DNA from: Halichondria panicea
Lineage: Eukaryota > Porifera > Demospongiae > Suberitida > Halichondriidae
Reading direction: 5' to 3'
Length of the DNA stretch: 64,000 bases
Assembly: GCF_963675165.1 (NCBI RefSeq)
Contig: NC_087382.1
Span: 1,178,001 to 1,242,000, forward strand
Of this stretch, positions 23,095-32,877 are shown piece by piece. The notes under the pieces were generated by a model. The model saw nothing but the letters and a program-made list of their open reading frames with translations. It did no database searches and was not told where the DNA came from. A program made the translations under genes and the position numbers. Numbering within the stretch: position 1 is the first letter of the stretch; every line of letters starts with the position of its first letter.

Positions 23095-23173
23095 CTGTAC
23101 AATAATGGGGTTGGGGTGGGTTACGGCTAATAAAACAAGATGTTCATATAGCATTCACCCCGCGTGCGTTACG

Positions 23174-23323
23174 TTTTAGTGGCGTAGGAAGCTGGAGCCC
23201 CCCCATCTTTCCAGGCTATTAAATAAGCTGCACTCTGTAGGTATAGGTGTACTTTTTCCATTCAAAAAACTATAGAGCCCTCACGGGCCCCCATTGAGAA
23301 ATTGCTTCTTAAGCCACTAAAAA
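23174..23323. mobile_element. Short MITE (TTTTAGTGGC / GCCACTAAAA)
   Basis: Ends ttttagtggcgtaggaagct and attgcttcttaagccactaa form a short imperfect terminal inverted repeat around a 150-bp body, in the intron between the Death and kinase exons of gene D. Confidence 0.55.
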
Positions 23324-23527
23324 AATCTTTGCTTATTTTTGTGTCTACACACACACTCACACAAACCGACAAACACACAATTACTCTACCCAATAATTAT
23401 GTTGCAGCTAATAATTATCTGATATTGGATTGCTTACCAGTAAACCAGGTTTACTGCAATAATTAAATGCTGATGTAGTAGACAGTGAGTATGTATAACA
23501 TGTGCCTATAATAATTGGATTGCTTAC

Positions 23528-23810
23528 CAGTAGACTCTTTCTTGATGGTCTTGGCAATGTAACTGAGGCCGACAACAGGATTGGACAAAGCTTTGACAAC
23601 ATCTTCCCAGCTTCTCTCCCCACCTTTCAGCCATTCTTTCAAACCCTCACGAAAGCAGTCATTAGGATCATCTCGCCATTTCGTACCTATGCTGTCGATA
23701 GTATCCGAGGATACGTCAAGAACCAGCAAAATGGTTCGCCACTTGTTTCGAGCTTCAAACGTAGCTATGTAAACTTTCTTTAGATCTGCTAATGTGAGAT
23801 AGTCAGACAT
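23528..23810 (-). CDS. Gene D: N-terminal Death-domain exon
   Basis: Reads MSDYLTLADLKKVYIATFEA, RNKWRTILLVLDVSSDTIDS, IGTKWRDDPNDCFREGLKEW, LKGGERSWEDVVKALSNPVV, ending ES with donor g|gtaagc in phase 1. This is a clear Death domain (the W-x-x-DP-x-x-C and LKEWL motifs). The conserved ATG suggests a start. An acceptor just upstream (ttctacacag|aaacg) is also in phase 1 and in frame, so the exon may be internal and joined to the CARD exon. Intact. Confidence 0.75.
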
Positions 23811-24409
23811 CGTTTCTGTGTAGAATATAGAGGCAAGCATGCGTAAAGTAACTGTTTTTTGCTAGCTGATGTACTCAAAGGAATAAAAAGAGGCCTGCTT
23901 AGTCTCAGCTATACTGACTAATTGCTCTTATACCACACTTACGTCACCACAAATTGATCTCATTGGTCAACAGCTGTAGGATATATAGAATATTAGCATA
24001 CAGCCCCAGGCATGCACAGTTTTTCAAGTTGTTTTTTAGTTTTTTCATTTGTTCAAGAAAGTAAGCAAAGAGAAAAGAGCCATGCTTGACGGTACTAAGA
24101 CTCAAAGCGACGGCAGAAACACGGAAGGTGCTCTCCAACAAGATGGCTAAGCTTCCATGGGTCCATGGGCGCGGTTTAGATACATTTTATCCAAGAAGAG
24201 CTTGCAACTCCAGTAAGGGACGTAGAATGGTCAACGCTTGGACCAAGGAAGCTCTTGAGCATCTGTAGGAGTCAACATGTTGCTCAACTAGCTCTTTGAC
24301 GGCTACAAAATCCGGCATAGTCTTGTTCTTTTTTGCAATCTGCATCGTGATTGAATTGTTGCTAGGGGGAGGTCCTTTTATAGTGCTGCGGTCACGTGGT
24401 ATAAGTCAG

Positions 24410-24545
24410 ATATGCCACACCTACTCGGAGGATATGCACCCTATATATCCTCCGCTACCGTGGTTACATACCCCTTGGCTCCGCCTCGGAGTAACCACGG
24501 TAGCAGAGGATATATAGGTGCATATCCTCCTCTTAGGTGTGGTAT
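24410..24545. mobile_element. Hairpin-forming foldback element
   Basis: ccacacctactcggaggata and the stretch to gctaccgtggttac are mirrored by gtaaccacggtagcagagga to ctcttaggtgtgg, a stem of about 55 bp with a small loop containing ccccttggctccgcctcgga. Confidence 0.75.
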
Positions 24546-24770
24546 ATCCTATACATACGCAAAATTATTGGATAAAATTTATCGTAAACTAACTTTTTGC
24601 CAATTAATAATTATACAGACGAAAAAGAGATAGCTATAGAGACAGAGGTTGCAACAGCTTTCGGATTAAGTCCCATGCAGGCAGTACAGTCATGTAGACT
24701 TTCACCAAGGTTAGTATTAGATGGGCGTGGCCTGTCCATAGAGTGTGAGTCTTACAACAGCATAATTATT

Positions 24771-25070
24771 AGGCCACTCCAAATGAGATTGAAGTTTCCC
24801 GTCAGAGACTCTAGTAAATTATATGCGGGTACGAGCAGTATTATCATTATTCATTACTATGAACTCATTATAAATGTGTTGCGTCATCAATGAATTTAAT
24901 TAATCACCCACAAAAACGTAACCATACACACATACAACCACAACAGTAAACAAAGAACAAGAAAAAAGTAATTTCAATATTAATTTTCATTGGATATTTA
25001 GAAAAATAATGGCAATAATGCGGTAGCTAAAGCAGGAAGCCGAGTTGGACGGTCTCATTTGGAGTGGCCT
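24771..25070. mobile_element. 300-bp MITE with AGGCCACTCCAAATGAGA ends
   Basis: The left end aggccactccaaatgaga is exactly inverted at the right (tctcatttggagtggcct). The flanks are tt on the left and aa on the right, so a TA target duplication with GGCCACTCC ends, as in Tc1/mariner-derived MITEs, is possible. No coding content. Confidence 0.7.
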
Positions 25071-25338
25071 AACAGGATAAAGGTGTAGCTATCAGAATGC
25101 TATTCAATCGAAATACTTTCTTCAATCCACTTCTGTTCATTGTATAACGTTATTATTTTTACTGAGCACAGATATGTTGTTATCCTGTGTTAGCTGGCAT
25201 GGCTACTTGTTAGCAAGCAGTCAATATAGCTACCAGGCCCATCGTTGATAGGAAGTGAGCGTTCACTGACAGGATCGAGGCTAAGCTAGATCTAAATCAT
25301 GTATATGCATGTCGATGCAGTTATAACAGTACTGTTTA

Positions 25339-25542
25339 TAATAATCCAGAGGCTACAGCATCTTGATTCAGATCATATCATGACATAAAAGTCAAGGAAG
25401 TGTGCTAACAATATCATTTACGGGGTAAGGGCTTAACTAAGCTAAGCTTGCAAGACCAGCACACTTTTTTCAGAAACTGATATTTGTTAGGCATCTACAA
25501 TCAGAATCAAGATGCTGTAGCCTCTGGATTATTATAACATAC
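25339..25542. repeat. Foldback around ataatccagaggctacag
   Basis: ataatccagaggctacagca followed by tcttgattc at 25339 is inverted at 25505-25542. It lies immediately 3' of the gene D CARD exon donor, inside the following intron. Confidence 0.7.
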
Positions 25543-25558
25543 ACATAAAAAAACAGAC

Positions 25559-25967
25559 CTGTCACTGGGAGTGGAGCCTCTGGTGGAAGTTGCTGGTGTC
25601 GGGGTGGAGAGAGTTGTGGCTGTTCAACACGGCTGGTCGCAGTCTTGTGACGCTTGTAACTATCGTGTAGTTTCTTGACAACATCGTCAGTAGAAGGGCC
25701 AGCGATGGTCTCGATAAAGCCATGGAATACACTGGGATTGTTCTCAATTCGATGGGTGATGGTTTCTAAAATCTTTCGAGATTTATCAGAGTCCATAACT
25801 CCATTCAGTCTAGAATACTTGAGAACTTTATCTGGTATGTAGCCATTGGAGAAGAGGCTATCAGCGTATGCAGCAGGTTGAGCTTTGAATGTGGACACCA
25901 ATGCTTCAAAGTTCTCTTGGAAGGACAGATACTCTGGAGAACAGTCGGGGGTTGCTTGAGTGGCCAT
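25559..25967 (-). CDS. Gene D: CARD-like first exon
   Basis: Reads MATQATPDCSPEYLSFQENF, then SLFSNGYIPDKVLKYSRLNG, SDKSRKILETITHRIENNPS, VFHGFIETIAGPSTDDVVKK, and a Pro-rich tail before donor g|gtctgt in phase 1. The helix pattern with D-K-S-R-K-I-L and F-x-x-F-I matches death-fold CARDs. It is 90% alike gene B's first exon but keeps the 17 bp that B has lost. The conserved-domain exon that follows in gene B is missing here. Start chosen at the ATG conserved in both copies. Confidence 0.65.
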
Positions 25968-26094
25968 TGACAGTTAGTTAGCCTGTGAGTGGACCTGGGC
26001 ATTATCCATATATTTCATACAATGTCATACGGTGCACGTCGATTTTAGCATGTAGAATCTAGTCTATATAATTATGGCTAAACGGCAACTCTAA

Positions 26095-26290
26095 CTCAGG
26101 CTCATGAAATTGAGCAACTTTAAGATGGGCAGCTATTATTACTGAGATACATGCACTCACCTTGGTGGCTACCCCTATAGTATACAGTATCTAGCTAGTT
26201 CTAAGTCATGTGATTAGATACTAGGAAGTGAAAGACCCACAAACCACTAATCTGTTTTCCCTACAATGTATTAGTAAACTGTCACAACTA
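26095..26290 (-). promoter_or_regulatory. Conserved upstream block of gene D
   Basis: The region just 5' of the CARD-like exon shares ordered blocks with 40880-41090 upstream of gene B: caccttggtggc (giving a caccaag|gtgagtg donor on the minus strand), ggaagtgaaagacccacaaa, ccctacaatgta, tgagcatgccc. This suggests a shared promoter and a non-coding 5' exon that were duplicated with the genes. Confidence 0.5.
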
Positions 26291-26299
26291 GCTTGTGAG

Positions 26300-27050
26300 C
26301 ATGCCCGAATATTGCATGAAACCATTGCAGGTGGAAAAAAAATAATGAAATAGATCTACTAATAATGGATAATTTTGATTTTGAGATCTTGGCACCATAA
26401 AATAGGCATACCCATATTCCATGTAGAGGGAGTCCCGAGCTGTGTGTGTGTGTGTGTGTGTGTGCATGGCGAGTTATTCTGTATAAATGATATAATATAG
26501 ACATACTACATCAATACATCAAGTAATAATAATCTACATCTAATGATACATCCAATAATGTGATTTTACATTTACTGTGCATGTAACATGGTTGTCCTGA
26601 TGCCATGCTGCATGTATATAATGCCCTTACACCGCTCACATTATAATTACGCAACCTTATAGCTATAGTCCCCCCTGTGATGAAAATTAATGCATGCGAG
26701 CACATGCATATGCATATTATTATTGTTACTCTCACCCCCCACAGCTCCAAGGCAACTATATAGAGGCTGTCCATGGTCTCATGCCTGGGACAAGTGCAGT
26801 GGCGTAACTAGCAATGAGGCAGAGGAGGCCCTTGCCTCCTGTACTTTTGAACTTCAAGTGTAATGTGACTCACCTCACTAGCTTTTAATAGCTCTGGCTA
26901 GCTAACTTCTGGATAACTAGCTAACTAGATATATAGAATGAGCAGAAAATGAGCTCTTCACTGTCTTGTTGATGAAGAAGAGCAGGTAAATAGCAGTTTA
27001 CTGCCATAACTGTTTCTATGAGCTCATTATCAACATAAAATCAATTTCAG
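26300..27050. other. Space between genes C and D
   Basis: Contains a (TG)n run at 26443-26464 and a cagtggcgtaactagcaatg transposon-like word at 26797. No gene recognised. Confidence 0.4.
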
Positions 27051-27058
27051 GATAATTA

Positions 27059-27979
27059 TCATGATACAAATAACGAGAGGAAGTCTACAGCGTTAATAAA
27101 TCTATTTTCATCGGTTCCTCCGGCTACAATGACCTCTCCACTAGGAAGTACTGAGCATGTGCAGCGATCTCGTGCAGTAGGCAGGTCTCCCACTTTCACC
27201 CACCTCCTGGTGTCAGGCTGGTAAAGGTGGATCGATGAGCTTGTGATGAGTCCGTCATCTGCTCCACCAACGGCTAATAGTGACCTCCCAATACTGAGAG
27301 GAGCTGAGAAAACGAGTGGTGTGTCTTCAATCGTCTGCCAGAGAGTGGTGGGTGTGTCCAGGTTGGAAACGGCCTTTGCAATGAGTTCATTGAGGTCGAC
27401 GTGGTTGACTGTCTTGGTTGGCCACTCAGTATTGTACCCTCCCATTAGGTAGAGGGTGTTTCCTATGAGAGTTGATTTCAGTCCTGTTCGTGGGTTAGGT
27501 AGTGACTGAGCAATGTACCATTTTCTTGATGCCACGTCCAACACTTCCACAGAAGAGGTAGGTCCTTCATCATCACGCCCACCGGCTACAATGATGTGGT
27601 TGTTAAAGGAGACAGCTGTTGAGGAAGAACGAGCAATGTTCATTGGTGGGTACGGGTGAGTCCATTCCCATGACTCAAACATTGCAAGTTGATTGGTTGA
27701 TTTGGTGTTTCTTGGATTGCATCCTCCCACCAGCACTAGTCGATTAGCGAGTGATGTCATAGCGAAGAACTGGGCGATGTACTCTGGTACTTCGGTCCAT
27801 TGATCTTGCTCGAGCTTCATCACTGTCCTGTCATGATCCCCAACTGTAAACCCTCCAGCAACATACACCGTATCACGGATAACAAGACTCTGTACCAAGG
27901 TGCCCATCTTAATTGGCATGTCTTTTCCATTTCTCCATTTCAGAGTGAGTGGAGGTCTCAACTCTCTGAGAGGGGGACC
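27059..27979 (-). CDS. Gene C: six-bladed kelch-domain exon, intact
   Basis: 921 bp, phase 0 after acceptor cattattcag, ending in a stop: 306 residues. Kelch repeats are visible as successive VYVAGG, LVLVGG, IIVAGG, LYLMGG, LLAVGG and VIVAGG glycine pairs spaced by about 50 residues with downstream W/Y (QWTEVP, RKWYIA, RRWVKV). That gives one six-bladed propeller, a protein-interaction surface. It is about 80% alike the kelch exons of genes A and B. The reading frame is clean. Confidence 0.8.
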   Translation of the reverse strand, partial: GPPLRELRPPLTLKWRNGKDMPIKMGTLVQSLVIRDTVYVAGGFTVGDHDRTVMKLEQDQWTEVPEYIAQFFAMTSLANRLVLVGGCNPRNTKSTNQLAMFESWEWTHPYPPMNIARSSSTAVSFNNHIIVAGGRDDEGPTSSVEVLDVASRKWYIAQSLPNPRTGLKSTLIGNTLYLMGGYNTEWPTKTVNHVDLNELIAKAVSNLDTPTTLWQTIEDTPLVFSAPLSIGRSLLAVGGADDGLITSSSIHLYQPDTRRWVKVGDLPTARDRCTCSVLPSGEVIVAGGTDENRFINAVDFLSLFVS

Positions 27980-28243
27980 CTGAATAATGAATGAGTGTAA
28001 TTAGGATAGTGCATGTCTACTAACAAGTGAGTGTTACTTGTAGCTCAAATAGATCAAACACTTGCTAACGTACGTGACTAGTATACTGCAGTGGACAATT
28101 AAGTACGAAAAAGAAAGAACGGCGTAAACAATCCATAAATTTATACCACGTCCCTCATCATTTATGATTAAGATTCTATATAATTATACACACAATACCT
28201 GTACACGTACCTTAAAATTCACACACTACATGCATGTACGCAC

Positions 28244-28318
28244 CTTTAACTGGTTGAGTGTCCTTTGATTCCCTCTTTGTTGCCTCCGCTGAGTCCGAGT
28301 CTTTTGTCAGTGTAGCAT
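28244..28318 (-). CDS. Gene C: basic linker exon
   Basis: Follows ttttaatttag; reads ATLTKDSDSAEATKRESKDT then QPVK. It is the same module as in genes A, B and D. The donor is aaag|gtgcgt, one G longer than in gene A, which puts it out of phase with the kelch exon. Confidence 0.6.
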
Positions 28319-28403
28319 CTAAATTAAAATCAAAGGAAATACTCTCACATTATGAACATGATCACATAATTATATCCCTTATATATGCATATATAGGACT
28401 CAC

Positions 28404-29199
28404 AGATGTCCCTGGCAGATGGTCTCTTCATCATGTCTTTTTGCAAGCAACTGTCGAAAGCTTCCTCAACCTGTGTGTGTGAGGGATCTGGGCAACACGG
28501 AATGATCGATCCTCCACTGACTTTATCGTCTCCAGCTTGCAAGCAATCTGCACCAAAATCGCCCCAAAGGAAAACACATCCACGCTGTTATCATATTTTT
28601 CCTTGTCCAATCGAATGGCCTCGAGAGGTAGATACCCTCTACAATTACCAATGGCTGTGAGGGTAGAGCTAAGCTTGGAGGGATCGTATAGCCGTGACAT
28701 GCCATAGTCGGAAATCTTTGCGACAGGTAATGGTTGTGTAAGCTTCAGTAAGACATTATCGCCACAGAGGTCACGGTGGATAATCTGCTTGCTGTGAATG
28801 TAGGCCAGACCACAAGACACATCTTTGGAGAGGCTAATTTCTACATTCACTAGTGAGGGGCTCTTCATTAAGGCTGGAGAAATAGGATCTTAAATTGCAA
28901 CCCATCAGCTCAACAACGAGGATTGTACTACCTGATTTAAGGTGCGTAGCGGTTGACAATATTTGGGTGCTGAAGCGACTTGAGAAAATCACTCTCACGC
29001 TCAATTACATTGTTGGCTTTTTCATTTTTGTCAGCTGGGATACCTGCCTGCATCTCTAAAGCAACGTGAAGCAGCACTTTGACTGCACAAATCTCGCCCT
29101 TATAGCTGCCTTTTAGGACTACTCCAAATGCACCACTACCGAGTCGTTGGTCTAGGAAAAGGGTCAACTCATCATTGATCTTCTGGTGATTTTGGTCGA
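28404..29199 (-). pseudogene. Gene C: protein kinase exon with catalytic HRD but three indels
   Basis: Glycine loop GSGAFGVVLKG, lysine in ICAVKVL, IIHRDLCGDNVLLKL and DYG in ISDYGMSRLY are all present, so its catalytic loop is better preserved than gene D's. Relative to gene D, 11 bp are lost after LQHPNIV (near 28955), one base is gained near 28825 and one lost near 28458. Adding these back makes 807 bp, an exact multiple of three as required by the phase-1 borders, which confirms the lesions. The shift after the N-lobe gives an early stop, so as read no kinase is made. Confidence 0.75.
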
Positions 29200-29274
29200 C
29201 TGTAAAATGTTGTGGGTGGGGGGGGGGTATGGGAGAGAGAGGTAATAAACGTGTTGTATATGCATTTCTCTTTA

Positions 29275-29662
29275 TACCGTATATCTTCTAATTTATTGGA
29301 CACTTCTAATTACCCCGGACACTCTTTTGGGTAATTTTCGTTTTTCTAATACAACGGACACGCCAGTACTTTAATATTACATTTGTTCTAAATATCCGGA
29401 CAATATACCTTGAAAAGTTGAGTTACCATTCATAGACGGCAAGTAAGACTTAGAGTGCTGCAGTTAGATTTGAGTAGCTAGTTTTAGATAGCTAGTGCAA
29501 CTATTCAGTCGTACCCTGTTCTATTAAACTTAGCTAGCTCGCATGCAGCTGCTAATTATTCCGGACACTTCGCATGCTCTATAAAAATCTGTTCCAATTA
29601 TACCCGGACAATTTCCAAAATTATTATTTTTTGCTGTCCGATAAATTAGAAGATATACGGTA
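29275..29662. mobile_element. 388-bp MITE (TACCGTATATCTTCTAATTT ends)
   Basis: taccgtatatcttctaattt at the left is inverted as aaattagaagatatacggta at the right. Internal complementary words (ggacactt, ccggaca) recur. It lies in the intron of gene C upstream of the kinase exon. Confidence 0.8.
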
Positions 29663-30070
29663 CATACCGAAATACCATGTATTTCCTTATTATCCTTTAA
29701 TTTTGAGACCACACATGCATAATTTTTATACTCAACCATAATTATATGAGCCATGAATACTGAAGCTTTGATCTTATAAGCAACAAGTCAGATTAATAAG
29801 TGCATCATTGTTGCAACAAATGCATAGTTTGGCCCTTGATCAACAAAATTAATGTTTTTAGAGGAAATTCTACAAAGTTTAATGTGCCTGGAATATGTCA
29901 CGCCAAGGGCGTATGAAGAGAAGAGGGCATGCAACTCACAATGTAAACTGTGTATGCGTCAAAAAACTGATGAGTCAGCAGGATATGCTATATTTAGCCA
30001 ACCGCCCACTAGAGGAGGTTGGTCACGATTAATTAAGATTCACGTGAGCTTATGTTTTCTATGTAAAAAC

Positions 30071-30950
30071 GGGTTGTTATAAAACAGGGAATGAGAAATG
30101 AGGAAATGAGAAATGAGGAAATGAGGAAATAAGAAATAGGAAATGAGGAAATGAAGAAATGAGAACGAGAAATGAGCTGTTAGGCATGCAGAGCATATCT
30201 ATGGGCAGAGCAAGTCTGAAGACGAAGCTAACATCTACTGAGCTACAGGTACGTACCTCCTGGTGACAAGTCTCCTGGTGCTCTGCCACCATACAGAACT
30301 TATGTTCCTCTGGTACACGGTGTGACACTCCTACCTCAATCTACTTGTGTGCCATGTACGACTGGCATGGTTCAGACATCAGATCTACCTACGTAACGGT
30401 ACTTACATGTACTGTCCTACAAACAATTTACCTATGCGTGGCTATACTGGCAATACATTCAATGGTTTCACAATCCGGTGGGCAAGTGATAGTCAATGGA
30501 CTGGACTCAATGTCAACATCTACATGTAAGTAACAGCAAAGAAACCTCCAAAACTGTTTGTCAAACCAAGCAAATTCTAATGAAAGCTCACTGTGCCATC
30601 TGAAGCGATGGTAAAATTTAATTCTTACAATGTGTCCGACAACCTGTACTGTGTGGAGGTGCCACTATAATTATATATTTGATAACTAAATACTTAGTCA
30701 CCTACTAGCTTCTTGGCTGATATCAGTCATTACTTTTGTGCATCTATATAATAATTATAATTATTATTATAACAATGTCATAATTATTGTGATGAAAATT
30801 AATGCCATGGTGATGATCGTAACCATAAATATATTATTATTATTCTATTTCTTATTTCTTCATTTCCTCATTTCCTATTTCTTATTTCCTCATTTCCTCA
30901 TTTCTTATTTCTCATTTCCTCATTTCTCATTCCCTGTTTTATAAGAACCC
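30071..30950. mobile_element. 880-bp element with (aaatgagg)n subterminal arrays, 9-bp TSD
   Basis: Left gggttgttataaaacaggga and right tccctgttttataagaaccc are inverted, each followed inward by about 90 bp of aaatgagg/aaataag repeats in opposite orientation. The flanks are tgtaaaaac at 30062-30070 and 30951-30959, a perfect 9-bp duplication. The unique interior (30180-30530) has an exon-like stretch ending in a gtaag donor. Confidence 0.8.
30340..30533 (+). other. Exon-like segment carried by the 880-bp element
   Basis: An open frame containing CPTNNLPMRGYTGNTFNGFT and IRWASDSQWTGLNVNIYM runs up to tgtaag. The Trp/Gly/Asn-rich content looks like part of an extracellular domain rather than repeat sequence. 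It may be a host exon captured by the transposon, as Pack-MULEs do. The parent gene is not in this window. Confidence 0.35.
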
Positions 30951-31389
30951 TGTAAAAACTCCAAACCCATCCAAACTGCTGAGTCGGCACTTTTTATCTA
31001 CTTTCTTCGATTAGCTCGTTTATCTCTCTTGTATAACATCTCCTGTTAGTTCATGAGTCGTAGTAGTTTAACACTATGATTGCTATACCTGCTACATCAA
31101 GACAGGAGTCAAAGAAAACCAAGGATTTGAGGCAACAACTCAAAGTTTGTGGTTTCTGGCTTGTTGCTTCTAGTACGACTATGCTACGCACTTTCTAGTG
31201 TCACTGAGCATTGTTAGCATCATTTACTACTAGTATAGAGAGCTACAATCATCTGCAGTATGTTAGCTTAGCTAGAATAGCTACTTTCTCTGTAAGTTTC
31301 CGTATATCTTCACCGTGCACGCACGAAAACGGTGCACGTGCAATGCATTCTTTAGATATAAGACCCCGCCCATTTGTTTCTGATAGATG

Positions 31390-31965
31390 TACAGGGATTT
31401 GAGGAGTTCTTGCAACTGTAATGTCGAGAGCGGAAGTACCTGTCACGTGAACAGTTACGTAATTATGGCTCATTTCAAACCAATTTTTCTCCAATAAAGC
31501 CTTTAGGCCTGTTTATTTTTGGGGAAAATCGACCTATACAGGAGGCTTTGCTCTGCATATAATTATCTGCAAGCCTTTGCACCACAGCTAAAGCTATCCT
31601 TGAGCCCAATCGTGAGCTACTACTATTAGTCTGTCATACAAACTGTGTATCTAGCTGGAGCTAGCCTAAGAGAGATTTTACTGAGACTAGTGATACACTT
31701 TCAACAGCTTACGGGCAGGCTGGGGCAAGTAGTAGCTCACAAAACTAATAGAATCTCAAGGATAGCTTCAGCTGACAACCTGCTGTGGTGCAAAGCCTTT
31801 ACCAAAGGCTCTTAGCTTTCTGATGTAAGTCGATGTTTTCCCAGTTTAACAAAAATGAATAGGCTCTATTGGAGAAAAATTGGTTTGGAATGAGCAAAAA
31901 TTCAATCTTGTTACCAAGGTTCACGTGACAGGTACTTCCGCTCTCGACATTACAGTTGCAAAATC
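31390..31965. repeat. Foldback element inside the 2.1-kb transposon
   Basis: About 150 bp starting ctgatagatgtacagggatt and containing gtcgagagcggaagtacctg and ccaatttttctccaataaag is inverted at 31820-31965. The interior has a second pair (caaagcctttgcaccacagc and its inverse). Confidence 0.7.
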
Positions 31966-32042
31966 CCTGTAGTTGCATGCCCTCTTCTCTTCATACGCCC
32001 TTGGTCACGCTATATGCATTCCGGTAATTAATTGATACTTAC

Positions 32043-32371
32043 TCTCTGACTTTACATCAGTAGGATTGCTAGATTGTAGAATCTATGATCTCTCTCGATG
32101 GTCCTGGCTATGTGAACGTGGCCCACAGTATATAGGACTGGAAAATACTTCCACCATAGATTGCCAGCTTCCCTCCCCACCTTTCAGCTATTCCAACAGA
32201 CCCTCACGATAACAGTCATCAGGATTGTCACGGCATTTTGTACTTATGCTGTCGATAGTAGCCCATGACATTTCCAGGGCTAGAAAAATGTTTCGCCACT
32301 TGGTTCGAGCATCAAATTAACGTAGCTCTGTACAGTTTTCCTAGATGAGCATCTGTGAGATAGTCAGACAT
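32043..32371 (-). pseudogene. Gene C: dead Death-domain exon
   Basis: Begins MSDYLTDAHLGKLYRATLI then a stop caused by an inserted base, where intact copies have ATFDAR. Later segments keep the family sequence (WRN-type start, DDCYREGL) but GLLE is followed by TAG. The 3' end (accatcgagagagatcata and the donor a|gtaagt) matches the Death exon of gene A. Confidence 0.75.
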
Positions 32372-32877
32372 CCTCTCTGCATGCATGCATGAGAAGCAAT
32401 AATATTTTGTATGTATTGGTATTATACTTGCAAGCTATAATTACTGTAGACTGATATATAAATCTGCACAAACATCATTGCTGTGTGCACTCACTCACTA
32501 GCTGGTATAGAAGCCAGAGGCAGTATATATATATATATCTTTGTTCTGATGGATTTCTGATGCAAATGTATATACTGTAACTATATAAATATGTATATGA
32601 GATTCACCCACTTTTTCTCTGGAGAACAGAACCAGTCTAGTTATTCATGATTAAGATTCACATTCCCAACACCCTTGGGGGGGCCCCTCACACACATGAC
32701 TTGTGAAGGCCATTCATAGATACACAATAGAGAGCAGAAAATCAACAAATCAACAAATTTAAATCAGAGTGAGTTATGATTAACGAGAGTTCACGTACTG
32801 TATTAATCGTAACTTCTGATTTGTTAATTGCTAATTTCGTGTGTGCATGTACATAAAAAAGTTCCTATCTATGTTAG

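Larger units (their letters stand above)
17117..25967 (-). pseudogene. Gene D: CARD-like / Death / kinase / ROC-COR / Ig / Death protein, frameshifted
   Basis: A multi-exon minus-strand gene that I joined by hand from splice sites and phases. Exons: 25967-25559 CARD-like, 23810-23528 Death, 23094-22332 kinase, 22280-22221 linker, 21966-21805 helical, 20534-18383 ROC-COR, about 18205-17945 Ig-like, 17589-17533 linker, 17427-17117 Death. From CARD-like to ROC every junction is phase 1. Known family roles: death-fold domains and ROC-COR GTPases are signalling scaffolds. Lesions: 2 bp missing in the kinase, at least three shifts in the ROC-COR exon, one in the Ig-like exon; the junction into Ig is not phase-consistent. 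It could be a pseudogene or an intact gene with assembly errors. Whether the CARD exon belongs to it or to a separate gene is inferred from phase only. Confidence 0.6.
29903..32004. mobile_element. 2.1-kb DNA transposon in gene C intron, 5-bp TSD
   Basis: Ends ccaagggcgtatgaagagaa (29903) and ttctcttcatacgcccttgg (to 32004) form an inverted repeat of about 34 bp, including gagggcatgcaact. The flanks are tcacg at 29898-29902 and 32005-32009. No transposase was recognised. It contains the 880-bp element at 30071 and the foldback at 31390, so this intron received insertions repeatedly. Confidence 0.75.
27059..32371 (-). pseudogene. Gene C: Death / kinase / kelch protein, broken
   Basis: A minus-strand unit: 32371-32043 Death exon (dead), 29199-28404 kinase exon (frameshifted), 28318-28244 linker, 27979-27059 kelch exon (intact, with stop). 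The intron between Death and kinase holds the 2.1-kb transposon at 29903-32004. The order resembles gene A plus a kinase. The linker ends in phase 1 (aaag|gtgcgt) while the kelch exon starts in phase 0, one base different from genes A and B, so either another lesion or a missed mini-exon exists here. The kelch exon may persist because it is young, or because a shorter transcript is used; the sequence does not decide. Confidence 0.6.

Noticed and set aside
24086-24268. 60-codon plus-strand frame containing MAKLPWVHGRGLDTFYP
   Set aside because: Basic composition and a true stop, but no homology recognised, no splice sites and no promoter feature; too little to call a gene.
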